This document shows, one piece after another, positions 33,230 through 42,987 of a DNA stretch of 64,000 nucleotides. Source of the stretch: Firmicutes bacterium UBA6806 (GTDB lineage Bacteria; Bacillota; Clostridia; Peptostreptococcales; Acidaminobacteraceae); the NCBI GenBank assembly GCA_002452745.1, contig DKFC01000008.1, positions 1-64,000 on the forward strand, written 5' to 3'. The notes beneath the pieces were generated by a model. It did not search any database, was not told where the DNA came from, and worked only from the letters and a program-made list of their open reading frames with translations. The first letter of the stretch is position 1, and every line of letters begins with the position of its first letter. The translations under genes and the position numbers were made by a program.

Positions 33230-34618
33230 TTATGCCTCCTTTCTTCCGCCAACTGTAATTTCGGAGACCTTTAGCGCTGGTTGCCCAAGCCCTGCGGGAA
33301 TCGAACCACTTACTGAACCACACATGCCTTCATCAGGTTCAAAATTGTCAGAAATCATCTCGATCTTATTTAGAACTTCAAGTCCTGTTCCAATCAGCGA
33401 GGCACCTTTAACTGGAGTGGTAATCCTGCCATTTTCAATTAGATATCCTTCCGTAACGGCAAAATTAAACTCTCCTGTTGTGGTGTTTACTGATCCCCCA
33501 CCAAGATTTTTGGCGTAAATACCATAGTCGATGGATTCAACCATATCTTCAAACCGACTGTTGCCATTTAAGATATAGGTGTTGGTCATCCTCGATGTCG
33601 GTGCAAATTTGTACGATTGTCTTCTGGAAGACCCTGTAATTGGCATGTTCATTCTTCTGGCATTGAGCTTATCTATCATGTATCCCTTCAAAACGCCATT
33701 TTCAATGAGCACGTTGCGCCTTGTCGGCGTACCCTCATCGTCAAAACTAGCTGACCCCCACTCGTTGAGAACCGTTCCATCATCCACAGCGTTGACAATA
33801 TCAGATGCGATTTTCTCTCCCAGTTTTCCAGCAAAGACGCTGTTGCCCTTTGCAACTGAAGTCGCTTCAAGTCCATGACCACAGGCTTCATGAAAAATGA
33901 CACCGCCAAATCGGTTGTCTAAAATAACTGGGAATTTTCCACTTGGAGCAGGTTTTGCTTCCAGCATGGTCAACGCCATTTCAGAAGCATTTCTTCCAAA
34001 CGACTCCACATCTACTTCATCGTATAGTTCGTATCCCTTGCCTGAACCTTTGCCGGCTCTACCTGTTTGCATGACATTTTCAAATTCCGCAACAGAGCTA
34101 ATGGTATAGCGTGTTCTCGTTCTCTTATCACTTGCAAAAGTGCCTTCTGTATTGGCAATTAGAACATTTTGTTCATAGTCCATATAGTTTACCACCACTT
34201 GTTTGATTTTGTCGCTAACCGCCTGTGCACTGTTAAACCCTCGTCTCATCAATTCCACTTTTTCAGTTTTAGAAATAAGCGCAGGTGATTTCAGAATTGG
34301 ATGAATAATTTCCGGTTCTCTTATGTGGAGTTCAAAGTTTAACCCCGCAGGCACTTCATTGATTGCCTGAGCCGCTTTTTGGGCAACTCGAATCAAGTTG
34401 TCTCTATCTGCGTTACAAGTATACGTATACACGCTGTTGTGTTCTTTAAAAATTCTGATGCCCACGCCAAAATCTCTACCAGATATGGCCTTTTCGACTT
34501 TTCCCAGTGTCATCTCGATGGCATTGTTAAGCCTATCTTCAACAAATAACTCTGCAAAGTCGCCTCCAGTTGAAAGGGCTGCCGTCAAAACATCATGAAC
34601 CACTTTCTTCTCTATCAT
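33230..34618 (-). CDS. tldD: TldD-type zinc metallopeptidase subunit
   Basis: This is the catalytic subunit of the TldD/TldE peptidase. The 462-residue protein has the HExxxH zinc motif at residues 243-248 (FHEACGHGLEAT), with SASFDDEGTPTRRNVLIENG and GSSRRQSYKFAPTSRMTNTY later. The start codon is preceded by GGAGG. It heads a two-gene operon with tldE. No leaderless or leader-peptide RiPP precursor was noticed nearby. Confidence 0.95.
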   Translation of the reverse strand: MIEKKVVHDVLTAALSTGGDFAELFVEDRLNNAIEMTLGKVEKAISGRDFGVGIRIFKEHNSVYTYTCNADRDNLIRVAQKAAQAINEVPAGLNFELHIREPEIIHPILKSPALISKTEKVELMRRGFNSAQAVSDKIKQVVVNYMDYEQNVLIANTEGTFASDKRTRTRYTISSVAEFENVMQTGRAGKGSGKGYELYDEVDVESFGRNASEMALTMLEAKPAPSGKFPVILDNRFGGVIFHEACGHGLEATSVAKGNSVFAGKLGEKIASDIVNAVDDGTVLNEWGSASFDDEGTPTRRNVLIENGVLKGYMIDKLNARRMNMPITGSSRRQSYKFAPTSRMTNTYILNGNSRFEDMVESIDYGIYAKNLGGGSVNTTTGEFNFAVTEGYLIENGRITTPVKGASLIGTGLEVLNKIEMISDNFEPDEGMCGSVSGSIPAGLGQPALKVSEITVGGRKEA

Positions 34619-34752
34619 AATAAAGCCTCCAGTCTCTTAACCAATATAAATTTTTTTATATGATATTTCTATTGTACCTATTTCTTTTTCGATGGGCAAT
34701 CCCAAATTAAGAATCCACCGTTCATAAAAATCTAAAACTGCCACTTCTGCTA

Positions 34753-34782
34753 TTTAAAAAGAGCCGTTAAATTAACGACTCT
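34753..34782 (-). terminator. Terminator after ppx
   Basis: AGAGTCGTTAA/TTAACGGCTCT hairpin in the minus-strand RNA (arms 34760-34770 and 34772-34782, one U-G pair) followed by TTTTTAAATAG. Confidence 0.85.
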
Positions 34783-34807
34783 CTCATAAAATATCATTTC
34801 GATAGAT

Positions 34808-35731
34808 TTATCCGATGTTTAGTTGATGGTGCAAATAGCCTTCCAAATTGTCAAAGTCGCTGATTGTCATCTGCTCTTTGTTAAGGGCATTCAAAATAAA
34901 TTCCAAAATTGTGCCCCCTGCACAAATAATGTCCGCACGTTTAGGGTCTAACCCTGGAACTTTTTTTCGACTTTCCACATCCAGTTGTTTTAGCAATTTA
35001 TCTAGGCTAGTAATTTCGTGCTGAGTAATGTTCTGATTGTGAATTGCCTGCCTGTTGTACACATCAAGTCTCTTCTTCATAGCCATAAAAGTGGTCGCTG
35101 TGCCACCAATTCCGATGACCTCACCGATTGTTAATTGCTTGATTTTACCAATAACTTCTGCCGATTTCTCTTCAATAAACGCATTCATCTTTTCATAATC
35201 ATCTGAGAAGAGGTTGGTCAGTCTGACTGCACCAACATTGATGCTAACTGAAAGTACATTTTCCTCGGCGTTTCCAACCATGAATTCAGTTGAACCGCCT
35301 CCGATATCAATAACGAGTTTGGTCTCTAAGCGATTTTCAGCACCTGACATAACCCCCTTAAAGCCAAGTTCTGCTTCAAGTTCGCCCGATATCACTTCTA
35401 TCTCAATACCGGTTCTCGCTTTGACGCCTTCCAAGAAGACAGACCTGTTTTCAGCATCTCTAACGGCACTGGTCGCCATGGCAAATATCTGCTCTGCACC
35501 AAAATCTCTGGCTTTTGAGACAAATTTTTCGATGGCGTCAATACTGCTGTCTATTCGATCTTTCTTTAAAAGATGCGTATCGTTGACGCCCTCGCCAATT
35601 CGTGTCATTTCAAGTGTTTTTTCGGAACTGATAAATTGACCATTGTCGATTTCTGTCAACAGACACCGAATAGAATTGGTTCCAACATCTATAGTCGCGT
35701 ACTTATGTCTCATATCGCTACTCACTTTCAT
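34808..35731 (-). CDS. Ppx/GppA-family exopolyphosphatase or pppGpp phosphatase
   Basis: Members hydrolyse terminal phosphates of polyphosphate or pppGpp. The 307-residue protein has only the two ASKHA domains: the phosphate-1 loop ATIDVGTNSIRCLL, the catalytic-Glu segment MATSAVRDAENRS and the phosphate-2 motif VIDIGGGSTEF. Compared with E. coli Ppx (about 510 residues) it lacks the C-terminal HD-like domain, as in many short Gram-positive members. The ATG at 35731 has AAGGGG upstream and overlaps the divIC stop by 14 bases, so translation is probably coupled. Substrate preference cannot be assigned. Confidence 0.9.
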   Translation of the reverse strand: MKVSSDMRHKYATIDVGTNSIRCLLTEIDNGQFISSEKTLEMTRIGEGVNDTHLLKKDRIDSSIDAIEKFVSKARDFGAEQIFAMATSAVRDAENRSVFLEGVKARTGIEIEVISGELEAELGFKGVMSGAENRLETKLVIDIGGGSTEFMVGNAEENVLSVSINVGAVRLTNLFSDDYEKMNAFIEEKSAEVIGKIKQLTIGEVIGIGGTATTFMAMKKRLDVYNRQAIHNQNITQHEITSLDKLLKQLDVESRKKVPGLDPKRADIICAGGTILEFILNALNKEQMTISDFDNLEGYLHHQLNIG

Positions 35732-36017
35732 CTTCAAGCCCCTTGATCATATAGATGATTTCATTGGGCTTTACCATTTTGAGCTTCTCTCTGGCAATTT
35801 TCTCGATTGCCTCAGTGGTTTGCGCATATTCAAGATCATCGTTTAGCTTGTCTATATCATCTTCTAAATCACCGATTTGCGCATTCAACTCCACCTGAGT
35901 TGCTTGATACTCTTTTAGCTTAATATCTGTAATGTACATGCTGTACACAAAATAGGCGACAAAGATTAAAAGAACGACAATTAAAAGACTATTTCGTTTA
36001 AAAAATTTCTTAGCCAT
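35718..36017 (-). CDS. divIC: Septum formation initiator, DivIC/FtsB type
   Basis: This small bitopic membrane protein belongs to the FtsL-FtsB(DivIC)-FtsQ(DivIB) division complex. The 99-residue protein has a short basic cytoplasmic tail, one membrane helix (about residues 9-28, LLIVVLLIFVAYFVYSMY), an extracellular leucine-zipper coiled coil (about 32-70) and a terminal REKLKMVKPNEIIY segment typical of the family. The ATG at 36017 has AAGGTG upstream. It is in its usual place after rqcP, but yabP and yabQ, which separate the two in spore formers, are missing. Confidence 0.9.
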   Translation of the reverse strand: MAKKFFKRNSLLIVVLLIFVAYFVYSMYITDIKLKEYQATQVELNAQIGDLEDDIDKLNDDLEYAQTTEAIEKIAREKLKMVKPNEIIYMIKGLEDESE

Positions 36018-36093
36018 GACAAACACCTTACTCTCAAGATCAATTGTTCACTCAAAACATCTGTCGAATCATTAGCTCCTCAAATAAGCAGAG

Positions 36094-36357
36094 CTAAACC
36101 GCTTCAATTTTCTCTTCTGAAAGAATTTCGTATAATTCCTTTGCCTCTTCTTTTTTAACATGTTCCTCAAGAGCTGTTATCTTAAGTGTGATCTTTCTAT
36201 TTCCAAACGAGATGATGACTTCATCTCCAACGAATACTTCTGTGCCGGGTTTAGCAACCTTTGAGTTTACGGTTATTCTGCCTTGATCACAGGCTTCCTT
36301 CGCCACAGTTCGTCGCTTAATCAGCCTTGCGTTTTTTAAGTATTTATCAATTCTCAT
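36094..36357 (-). CDS. rqcP: S4-domain RNA-binding protein RqcP (YabO)
   Basis: RqcP assists alanine tailing of nascent chains on stalled 50S subunits with RqcH. The 87-residue protein is a bare S4 domain (MRIDKYLKNARLIKRRTVAK, then GRITVNSKVAKPG and VGDEVIISFG). The length equals B. subtilis YabO. The ATG at 36357 is preceded by GGAGG; the longer frame to 36438 has no such site. It lies between hup and divIC in the conserved cluster. Confidence 0.92.
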   Translation of the reverse strand: MRIDKYLKNARLIKRRTVAKEACDQGRITVNSKVAKPGTEVFVGDEVIISFGNRKITLKITALEEHVKKEEAKELYEILSEEKIEAV

Positions 36358-36485
36358 GGTTACCTCCGGTTTAAAATCAATCCATAGCATTTGACTAAAG
36401 GGAGCGTCGCACGCCCCTTTAATAAAACCTTGGGACATTAAAGCCTCTGTTTTTTTCGATTAATTTGAATAAGCAATGGCATAAA

Positions 36486-36515
36486 TCAAGAAAAAGCAGC
36501 TAGGCTGCCTTTTTC
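36486..36515 (-). terminator. Terminator after the HU gene
   Basis: AAAAAGGCAGCC-TAG-CTGCTTTTT on the minus strand: a short GC stem flanked by A and T runs, and possibly bidirectional. Confidence 0.8.
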
Positions 36516-36523
36516 AAGTTATA

Positions 36524-36802
36524 TTATGCATTTACCATTTCTTTCAATGCTTTACCAGCTTTAAATACAGGTGCTTTAGATGCTGGGATTTCAATTGTTT
36601 GTTTAGGGTCTCTAGGGTTTCTACCAGTTCTTTCTTTTCTTTCTCTAACATCAAAAGTACCGAATCCAACTAATTGAACTTTACCGTTTCTTGCAAGTTC
36701 TTCTTCAACGCTTTTCATAAATGCGTTTAATGCCAATTCAGCATCTTTTTTAGTTAATCCCGATTTTTCAGCCATGCTAGCGACTAATTCAGCTTTATTC
36801 AC
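36524..36802 (-). CDS. hup: HU family DNA-binding protein
   Basis: This nucleoid protein bends and compacts DNA as a dimer. The 92-residue length, N-terminal MNKAELVASMAEKSGLTKKD, signature GFGTFDVRERKERTGRNPRD and C-terminal PAFK-like VFKAGKALKEMV are standard for HU. The start is GTG with AGGAGG upstream. It has its own promoter and terminator, so it is a monocistronic insert between mazG and rqcP. Confidence 0.97.
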   Translation of the reverse strand: MNKAELVASMAEKSGLTKKDAELALNAFMKSVEEELARNGKVQLVGFGTFDVRERKERTGRNPRDPKQTIEIPASKAPVFKAGKALKEMVNA

Positions 36803-36845
36803 AATAAAACCTCCTCTAAATTATAAAGTTGTAATAACTATAAAT

Positions 36846-36874
36846 AGTATACGTTGAAATTTCAAGTTTTACAA
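36846..36874 (-). promoter_or_regulatory. Promoter of the HU gene
   Basis: TTGTAA (36869-36874), a 17-bp spacer and TATACT (36846-36851), 44 bp before the start codon. The spacer contains TTGAAATTTCAA, a 12-bp palindrome. Confidence 0.65.
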
Positions 36875-36892
36875 GAGTTTTTGAATTTTTTT

Positions 36893-38347
36893 TTATAATT
36901 TATGGTAGGATTTCGCTTCTCCCCATAATTTATCCATTTTATCCAGCAAATCGCTACTCGGCTTTAGATTTTCAGCCTCTAATTTTTGCTCAACATATTG
37001 AAATCTAGAGACAAATTTGTCAATTGCCTTTGCAAGTGCAATTTCCGAATCAATTTTTAGATGTCTTGAAACATTCGAGAGAATCAAAAGTAAATCACCA
37101 AGTTCTTCTTCTGCCCGTATGAGGTCACCTTTGTCAATCTCAGTTTTCAACTCCAATAGTTCTTCATCTACTTTTTCCATCGCCTGCTGAACATTTTGCC
37201 AGTCAAAGCCCACATTCGATGCAATTTTCTGAACTTTTTGGCTTCTAATTAAAGATGGAATGCTCTGAGACAGCGCTGTCATTGCCTGATATTGATACTG
37301 ATTGTTTTTTTCCTCCGCTTTGATGGCCTGCCAATTTACAAGAACCTCGTCACTGTTCTCAACACTGACATCTGAAAAAACATGCGGATGTCTTCTAACC
37401 ATCTTCTCACAAACAGCATTGGTAATATCATCTATACTGAAATAGCCATCTTCATTGGCAATAGTTGCATGGAAAACCACTTGAAGTAAAACATCTCCCA
37501 ACTCATCAACCAACGATTCATCATCCTGACGATCCACAGCCTCCAAGACTTCATAGGCTTCTTCAACCAAGTACCGAGTCAAACTTTCATGTGTTTGTTC
37601 CCTATCCCACGGACAGCCGTGTTCCGATCTCAAAGTTGCCATAATTCGATTTAAATCGTCAAAAGAGTACTTCCCGTCTGTCATTGCAGGGACGAAGAGA
37701 CTCGTCAGATGATCAAAGTGCTCTGCATATCTGTCTAGTTCAAAGAGCGGCGTCTCCAAAATTGTCTGCATGCCTTCTATCCCTGCGGCTCTCACAATTT
37801 TTACAGTGTGTTCATCTCTGTACTTTTCCATGAGATGAAGTTTCACATCAGATGCCACCGTTTGATTATAAACTTGTATAATCAATTTGTCTTTTTTGCA
37901 GTTGATGGCTTCTTCATGAATCTGAAGCCCATCTATAACTTCAAGTCCCTTTACAGGGTCATAGTGAAGCGCTGTTATGATTGCATCTAAAAAGCTGACG
38001 CCGTGGACGATCTTCAAAAGTTCAGAGTTACATCCTTCCATAATGAGCTGGACGGTCTTTTCCGCCACAAACGGATTTCCTGGCACTGCATAAATCACGG
38101 GCGCTTCTGCCGCACGTTTTAGAACATCTGTTGCAATTTTTTCATATGTTTCGTCAAAAGTCTCAGCGGTATCATAAACACTGTCAAAAGTCTCGTAATT
38201 CATCCCCTTTTCAGCAAGATATGAAACCACTGGATGTTTCTCCGTTCTAAGCAGTATTGTTTCACCACCTGTTAAAAGCTCCAGCGCTTCCAATGTCAAA
38301 TAAGACTTATCTCCCGGCCCCATGCCAACGATTGTAATTTGTTTCAT
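36893..38347 (-). CDS. mazG: Tetrapyrrole methylase-like/MazG nucleotide pyrophosphohydrolase fusion (YabN)
   Basis: The protein (about 484 residues) joins an N-terminal SAM-dependent tetrapyrrole (corrin/porphyrin) methylase-like domain (ITIVGMGPGDKSYLTLEAL, VYAVPGNPFVAEKTV) to a C-terminal MazG domain. MazG hydrolyses NTPs to NMP and pyrophosphate and clears abnormal nucleotides. MazG landmarks are CPWDREQTHESL, EEAYEVLEAV and ELGDVLLQVVFH, with a second MazG half ending EEELGDLLLILSN. The fusion is the normal form in Bacillus and Clostridia. The ATG at 38347 has AAGGG upstream. The usual neighbour spoVT is absent. Confidence 0.95.
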   Translation of the reverse strand: MKQITIVGMGPGDKSYLTLEALELLTGGETILLRTEKHPVVSYLAEKGMNYETFDSVYDTAETFDETYEKIATDVLKRAAEAPVIYAVPGNPFVAEKTVQLIMEGCNSELLKIVHGVSFLDAIITALHYDPVKGLEVIDGLQIHEEAINCKKDKLIIQVYNQTVASDVKLHLMEKYRDEHTVKIVRAAGIEGMQTILETPLFELDRYAEHFDHLTSLFVPAMTDGKYSFDDLNRIMATLRSEHGCPWDREQTHESLTRYLVEEAYEVLEAVDRQDDESLVDELGDVLLQVVFHATIANEDGYFSIDDITNAVCEKMVRRHPHVFSDVSVENSDEVLVNWQAIKAEEKNNQYQYQAMTALSQSIPSLIRSQKVQKIASNVGFDWQNVQQAMEKVDEELLELKTEIDKGDLIRAEEELGDLLLILSNVSRHLKIDSEIALAKAIDKFVSRFQYVEQKLEAENLKPSSDLLDKMDKLWGEAKSYHKL

Positions 38348-38409
38348 CTGTATCATCCCTTTACCTGAATATCTAGTGTGTTATCTCATCTCGATCTATC
38401 CACTGTATT

Positions 38410-38443
38410 TTAAAAAGTCAGATGAAGCATCATCTGACTTTTA
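38410..38443 (-). terminator. Terminator after the parvulin gene
   Basis: AAAAGTCAGATGA/TCATCTGACTTTT, a 13-bp stem with loop of four, followed by a short T-run on the minus strand. It could also work on the plus strand. Confidence 0.85.
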
Positions 38444-38447
38444 TCTT

Positions 38448-39455
38448 TTACTCTGCTTCTTTGTCTGCAACCTTGTCCATAAAGGTTTCGATTGTAGCCG
38501 CAGTTTTTAATTCGTCCATTTTTTGTGTAAAGAATTCATCTGAAATTTCTTTTTTCAGATTATCTTTGTATAAATTGATGGTTTCTTCATCTTCACCATT
38601 GGCAACCATGTCGTCAATAGTTTGAATATCATCAACTCGAATAATGTGATATCCAAAGCTCGATTTAACAGGTGCGCTGATTTCGCCAACACCTAAGCTA
38701 AACGCCACTTCTTCAAATTCAGGTACCATGACACCACGTGCAAAGTAACCAAGGCTTCCACCATTTGATGCAGAACCTGGGTCTTTTGAATACTCTTTTG
38801 CAAGCTCTGCGAAGTCTTCACCTGCGCTGAGTTTTTCTTTGACAACCGCAGCAGTTGCATCATCATCTACCAAAATATGGCTCGCGCTCACTTGAATTGG
38901 CTCTGTTGCATAGAGTTCTTTGAGTTTTGTCTCATCTTCATCAATACTTGCATTTATCAGTCTATCGAATTCACTTGCCAAAAGACTGCTCTCAACTTGT
39001 TCTTTCAAGAAAGCATCATCTATGCCCAGTGTTTCGTAAAGTGCTTTTGCATCTTCATTTCCATCCAATTGAGTTTTTAGCTCATTGAATTTTTCATCAA
39101 GGGTTGCTGTATCGGCAACATATCCTGTTCCAAGCACATACTCGCGCATGAGTTTTTCTGAAACCAGCATATCGACGATATCCTTTTTAAGCAATTCTTT
39201 AAATTTTACACCATCAACATCTCTATCGAGAACATCATCTCCATAATTTTGCTTGTATGCAGATTCATACATGCCGTAAAACTTGTTAAACGTGTCTATA
39301 TCTATTACTTGATTATTTACAACTGCCACTGCATTTGTCGTATCCACTTTTACCGCTTTGTCGCCATCGCCTGCACTACTGGAACCACAACCTGTCATTA
39401 CCAGCATCACCATAACCAACATGGCTGCCAGCATTTTCTTTAAATTTGTCATCAT
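38448..39455 (-). CDS. Foldase lipoprotein, parvulin-type peptidyl-prolyl isomerase (PrsA/SurA-like)
   Basis: The protein probably helps secreted proteins fold outside the membrane. It has a lipoprotein signal peptide with lipobox VMTGC (Cys about residue 23), a SurA-like helical N-domain, and one parvulin domain (VSASHILVDDD to FGYHIIRVDDI, roughly 190-285). A helical C-terminus ends with KVADKEAE. The length of 335 residues matches clostridial PrsA proteins. It is directly downstream of mfd, a common position in Clostridia. Confidence 0.93.
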   Translation of the reverse strand: MMTNLKKMLAAMLVMVMLVMTGCGSSSAGDGDKAVKVDTTNAVAVVNNQVIDIDTFNKFYGMYESAYKQNYGDDVLDRDVDGVKFKELLKKDIVDMLVSEKLMREYVLGTGYVADTATLDEKFNELKTQLDGNEDAKALYETLGIDDAFLKEQVESSLLASEFDRLINASIDEDETKLKELYATEPIQVSASHILVDDDATAAVVKEKLSAGEDFAELAKEYSKDPGSASNGGSLGYFARGVMVPEFEEVAFSLGVGEISAPVKSSFGYHIIRVDDIQTIDDMVANGEDEETINLYKDNLKKEISDEFFTQKMDELKTAATIETFMDKVADKEAE

Positions 39456-39484
39456 ACCCTCTCCTTGATTTTATATGAATATCA

Positions 39485-42400
39485 CTATTCCATCATACTA
39501 TACTCACAATAAAAACTATATATTTTTTCAATGAATTTTTCAAGCATTATTAATTGTTCTTCTTTTTTTCTTAATCTGTTTGTAATTTTGAGTTTCATCA
39601 TCATGGGATTCCCAGCATAGAAATTCAAATTTTTAGGTTCTACTTCTACGATTTGTCCTATGAACAGAGGATTAATTTTGGCATCAGCTTGGAACTTCAT
39701 AATAAAATGAGTTCCATCTTCTGTAATTTCTTCAATCCACATTTTTTCCACCATGGATTTTATGAAGGCAATTTTTATGAGGTTATCCACAGAAGATGGC
39801 ACCGTGCCAAATCTATCTTCCACTTCTTCATAGACCGTATCGTACTGAGCTCTCGTCTCAATAGATGCAATTTTTTTGTAGATTTCGATCTTCATCTGAT
39901 GATTTTTTATATAGTCCTCTGGAATATAGGCATTGATGGCAATATCCATTTTAGCTTGAGGTATTTCTGTTACAATCTCACCTTTTTTACGGAGGATACT
40001 CTCCTCAAGGAGTTTGCAGAAGAGATCATATCCAATAGCTTCCATATGCCCGTGCTGCTGAGTTCCAAGGACATTGCCCGCCCCTCTAATTTCAAGGTCT
40101 CTCATGGCAATTTTAAAGCCTGCACCAAGTTCCGTGAACTCCTTAATCGCCTTGAGTCTCTTTTCTGCCACTTCGTTGAGCACTTTGTTGGTTTGATAGA
40201 AAATATAGCAGTATGCCAGACGGTTGCTACGCCCAACACGCCCTCTAAGCTGATAGAGCTGTGAAAGACCAAACCGATCCCCGTCATTGATGATGATCGT
40301 GTTCACATTGGAGATATCAAGTCCAGTCTCTATGATTGTGGTACACACAAGAACATTGAATTCATTGTTCATAAAACTAATCATGATTTTTTCAAGCTTG
40401 TGTTCATTCATCTGCCCGTGGGCAAAGTCAACCTTTGCATCGGGCACCAATTGACTGATTTTTGCCGCCACTTGGTCTATATCCGCCACTCGATTGTGCA
40501 CAAAAAATACTTGACCGCCCCGTTCAAGCTCTCTGATAATGGCTTCTTTTACGAGGAACTCATCAAACTCAACCACATATGTCTGAATTGGGTATCTGTC
40601 CTCAGGTGGATCCTCAATAACACTCATGTCCCGTATGCCAATCATGGACATGTGAAGTGTCCTCGGAATTGGCGTCGCCGAAAGCGTCAGAACGTCGATG
40701 CTCTCTTTAAACATCTTAATCTTTTCCTTATGTTTGACTCCAAACCGTTGTTCTTCGTCGATGACCAACAGTCCCAAGTCCTTGAATCGAATATCATTTG
40801 ATAAAATTCTATGCGTTCCCACGATAACATCCACGCTGCCGGTTCTGATGTCTTCGATAATCTTGTCCTGTTCAGCCTTGCTCCTAAATCTAGATAGCAT
40901 CTCAATCTTTGCTGGATACTTGGAGAATCGCTCCACGACATTGGTATAATGTTGTTGAGCCAATATGGTTGTCGGGACGAGTATAGCCACTTGCTTTGAA
41001 TCCAGCACAGCTTTAAAAGCCGCCCTGAGAGCCACTTCTGTCTTCCCATAGCCCACGTCGCCGCAAAGCAATCGCTCCATTGGGCTATCCTGTTCCATGT
41101 CTCGCTTAATTTCATCAATACACTTTAGCTGATCTCTTGTCTCCTGATAGGGAAACATGTTTTCAAACTCCCTCTGCCAATCGCTATCTTTAGAAAAAGC
41201 ATATCCCTTACGTGCTGTTCTCTCAGCATAGAGTTCGATGAGCTCATCTGTCATTTCCTCTATGGATCTCTGGGCACGCTGTTTGGTTTTTTTCCACTCG
41301 CTTCCACCCAACCGATTGAGCTTTAGTTTCTCGTGGTCAGTCCCAATGTACTTCTGTATCATATCTGAACTTTCCACTGGAATGTAGAGGTAATCATCCT
41401 GAGCGTACTGAATCTTTAAAAAATCCTTCCGTGTGGTGTCTATTTTCATTTGTTCCACACCCACATAACGACCGATTCCGTGATTTTCATGAACAATGTA
41501 GTCCCCTACTGAAAGCTCTGAAAATGCCTTAATGACCTTCCCAGAAGAGGCTTTCTTACGAACGACTTTTCTACCTTCTCCATACAGCTCGTTTTCAGTG
41601 AGCACAATGGCCTTAAACGTATCAAAGTAAAATCCCTGGCTAATATGCTGCGACACCATAATTGCTTGACTGCTGAGTACCGTTTCATAGTTCATTTCAC
41701 CATCTATGGGAATGTCATAAGAATCCATCAGTTCCACGAATTTCTGCCGTCTCTGCTCATCCCCTATAGCCACAATTAGATGATATCCGCTGAGTTTCCA
41801 TTTTCTCATGTCCAAAGCTATCTGTTCGAACTTACCGTAGTATTTATTCAGTTCTCTAGAATTGACCTTTAATATCTGTTCAGGATTGAAGTGTTCCACT
41901 TTCTTTATGAGAAGTTCACACAGAATCAAGGTGCTGCTTGAAATCATAGAGAGAATTTCTTCATACTCAAAAATTCTGCCATATTGTTCTCTGATGACCT
42001 CCCCTCGTTCTAGAAAATCGGTGAACTGCCTTGAGTACTCGCCAATGTATTGCTTTAGCCTCGCCAAACTCTGATTATTGCTAATAATAAACACCATTGG
42101 CGATTTAAGGTATTCGAGTAGGGAGTCTGCCCTTTCAAAGAGTAGTGAAAAGTAAGGGTCCAGATCATCGGAAATAATTCCCTCACGAAGATGCTCCATT
42201 ATGGAGAGGACTTTTTCCCTCTTTTGCGCCCGATATCCCTTCTGGATGCGAGAGAGTTCTTCAAGCGCACGATTGACACTGCTCTCGTCCAAAATCATTT
42301 CACGACAAGGGTAAATCACGATTTCCTCAAATTTATCAATTGACTTTTGTGACTCTATATCAAAGAGTCTGATGGAATCTATCTCGTCGCCGAAGAACTC

Positions 42401-42964
42401 CATCCGAATTGGACTTTCATACATAGTGGAGAACACATCTACAATTCCCCCGCGGATGCTGTACTGTCCTTTTGCCTCGACGATTTCAACCCGCTCGTAT
42501 CCATACTCAAATAAAACTTGAGTCAATCGTTCTATTTCCAGCTGAGTCTCCATGTGGATTTCCAGCTTTCTCTCTTTAAACTTTTCATACTGAGGGTATT
42601 TGACCGCCAAATTGTTGATAGAAGTGAACACCACACCTTGCTTTTGCTCTTGAATCCTTATCAATGTTTCGATCCGGTCATGTGTCAACTGATTGGAATG
42701 CGCAAATGTGTCAAACCAAATCATTTCCCTTCCTGGAAGATAGAAAAACGCTTCTGAATCCTCCGAAGCGGTTTTGGCTTTAAAATCATCGTCAAATAAA
42801 ACAAGGGCATCACGCCCCATTTCCTCAGACAGCCTCAAAATCATCCACTTTAGTGAGTTGATCTCTGAGCCGTGTATGAGAATCGGGCTAATGCCTTGAC
42901 CAACACTTTTCTTGAGTTCCAAATATTCTTTTGAATGTTCAAATAAATTAGTGATCAACTTCAT
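39485..42964 (-). CDS. mfd: Transcription-repair coupling factor
   Basis: Mfd removes RNA polymerase stalled at DNA lesions and recruits UvrA. The protein (about 1159 residues) has UvrB-homology domains at the N-terminus, the RNA polymerase-interacting domain (SVGDYIVHENHGIGRYVGVE), and a RecG-like translocase: Walker A GDVGYGKTEVALRAA, DEEQRF Walker B and SATPIPRTLHM. The translocation segment RGRVGRSNRLAYCY and a C-terminal TRCF domain follow. I chose the ATG at 42964 after AGGAAGG; an ATG eight codons earlier overlaps the pth stop (ATGA). It follows pth as in B. subtilis. Confidence 0.97.
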   Translation of the reverse strand: MKLITNLFEHSKEYLELKKSVGQGISPILIHGSEINSLKWMILRLSEEMGRDALVLFDDDFKAKTASEDSEAFFYLPGREMIWFDTFAHSNQLTHDRIETLIRIQEQKQGVVFTSINNLAVKYPQYEKFKERKLEIHMETQLEIERLTQVLFEYGYERVEIVEAKGQYSIRGGIVDVFSTMYESPIRMEFFGDEIDSIRLFDIESQKSIDKFEEIVIYPCREMILDESSVNRALEELSRIQKGYRAQKREKVLSIMEHLREGIISDDLDPYFSLLFERADSLLEYLKSPMVFIISNNQSLARLKQYIGEYSRQFTDFLERGEVIREQYGRIFEYEEILSMISSSTLILCELLIKKVEHFNPEQILKVNSRELNKYYGKFEQIALDMRKWKLSGYHLIVAIGDEQRRQKFVELMDSYDIPIDGEMNYETVLSSQAIMVSQHISQGFYFDTFKAIVLTENELYGEGRKVVRKKASSGKVIKAFSELSVGDYIVHENHGIGRYVGVEQMKIDTTRKDFLKIQYAQDDYLYIPVESSDMIQKYIGTDHEKLKLNRLGGSEWKKTKQRAQRSIEEMTDELIELYAERTARKGYAFSKDSDWQREFENMFPYQETRDQLKCIDEIKRDMEQDSPMERLLCGDVGYGKTEVALRAAFKAVLDSKQVAILVPTTILAQQHYTNVVERFSKYPAKIEMLSRFRSKAEQDKIIEDIRTGSVDVIVGTHRILSNDIRFKDLGLLVIDEEQRFGVKHKEKIKMFKESIDVLTLSATPIPRTLHMSMIGIRDMSVIEDPPEDRYPIQTYVVEFDEFLVKEAIIRELERGGQVFFVHNRVADIDQVAAKISQLVPDAKVDFAHGQMNEHKLEKIMISFMNNEFNVLVCTTIIETGLDISNVNTIIINDGDRFGLSQLYQLRGRVGRSNRLAYCYIFYQTNKVLNEVAEKRLKAIKEFTELGAGFKIAMRDLEIRGAGNVLGTQQHGHMEAIGYDLFCKLLEESILRKKGEIVTEIPQAKMDIAINAYIPEDYIKNHQMKIEIYKKIASIETRAQYDTVYEEVEDRFGTVPSSVDNLIKIAFIKSMVEKMWIEEITEDGTHFIMKFQADAKINPLFIGQIVEVEPKNLNFYAGNPMMMKLKITNRLRKKEEQLIMLEKFIEKIYSFYCEYSMME

Positions 42965-42987
42965 GGTATTTTCCTTCCTAATTCTCA

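Noticed and set aside
39653..40264. 203-residue plus-strand open frame
   Set aside because: It is antisense inside mfd, whose own frame shows clear Mfd motifs; there is no ribosome-binding site or recognisable domain.
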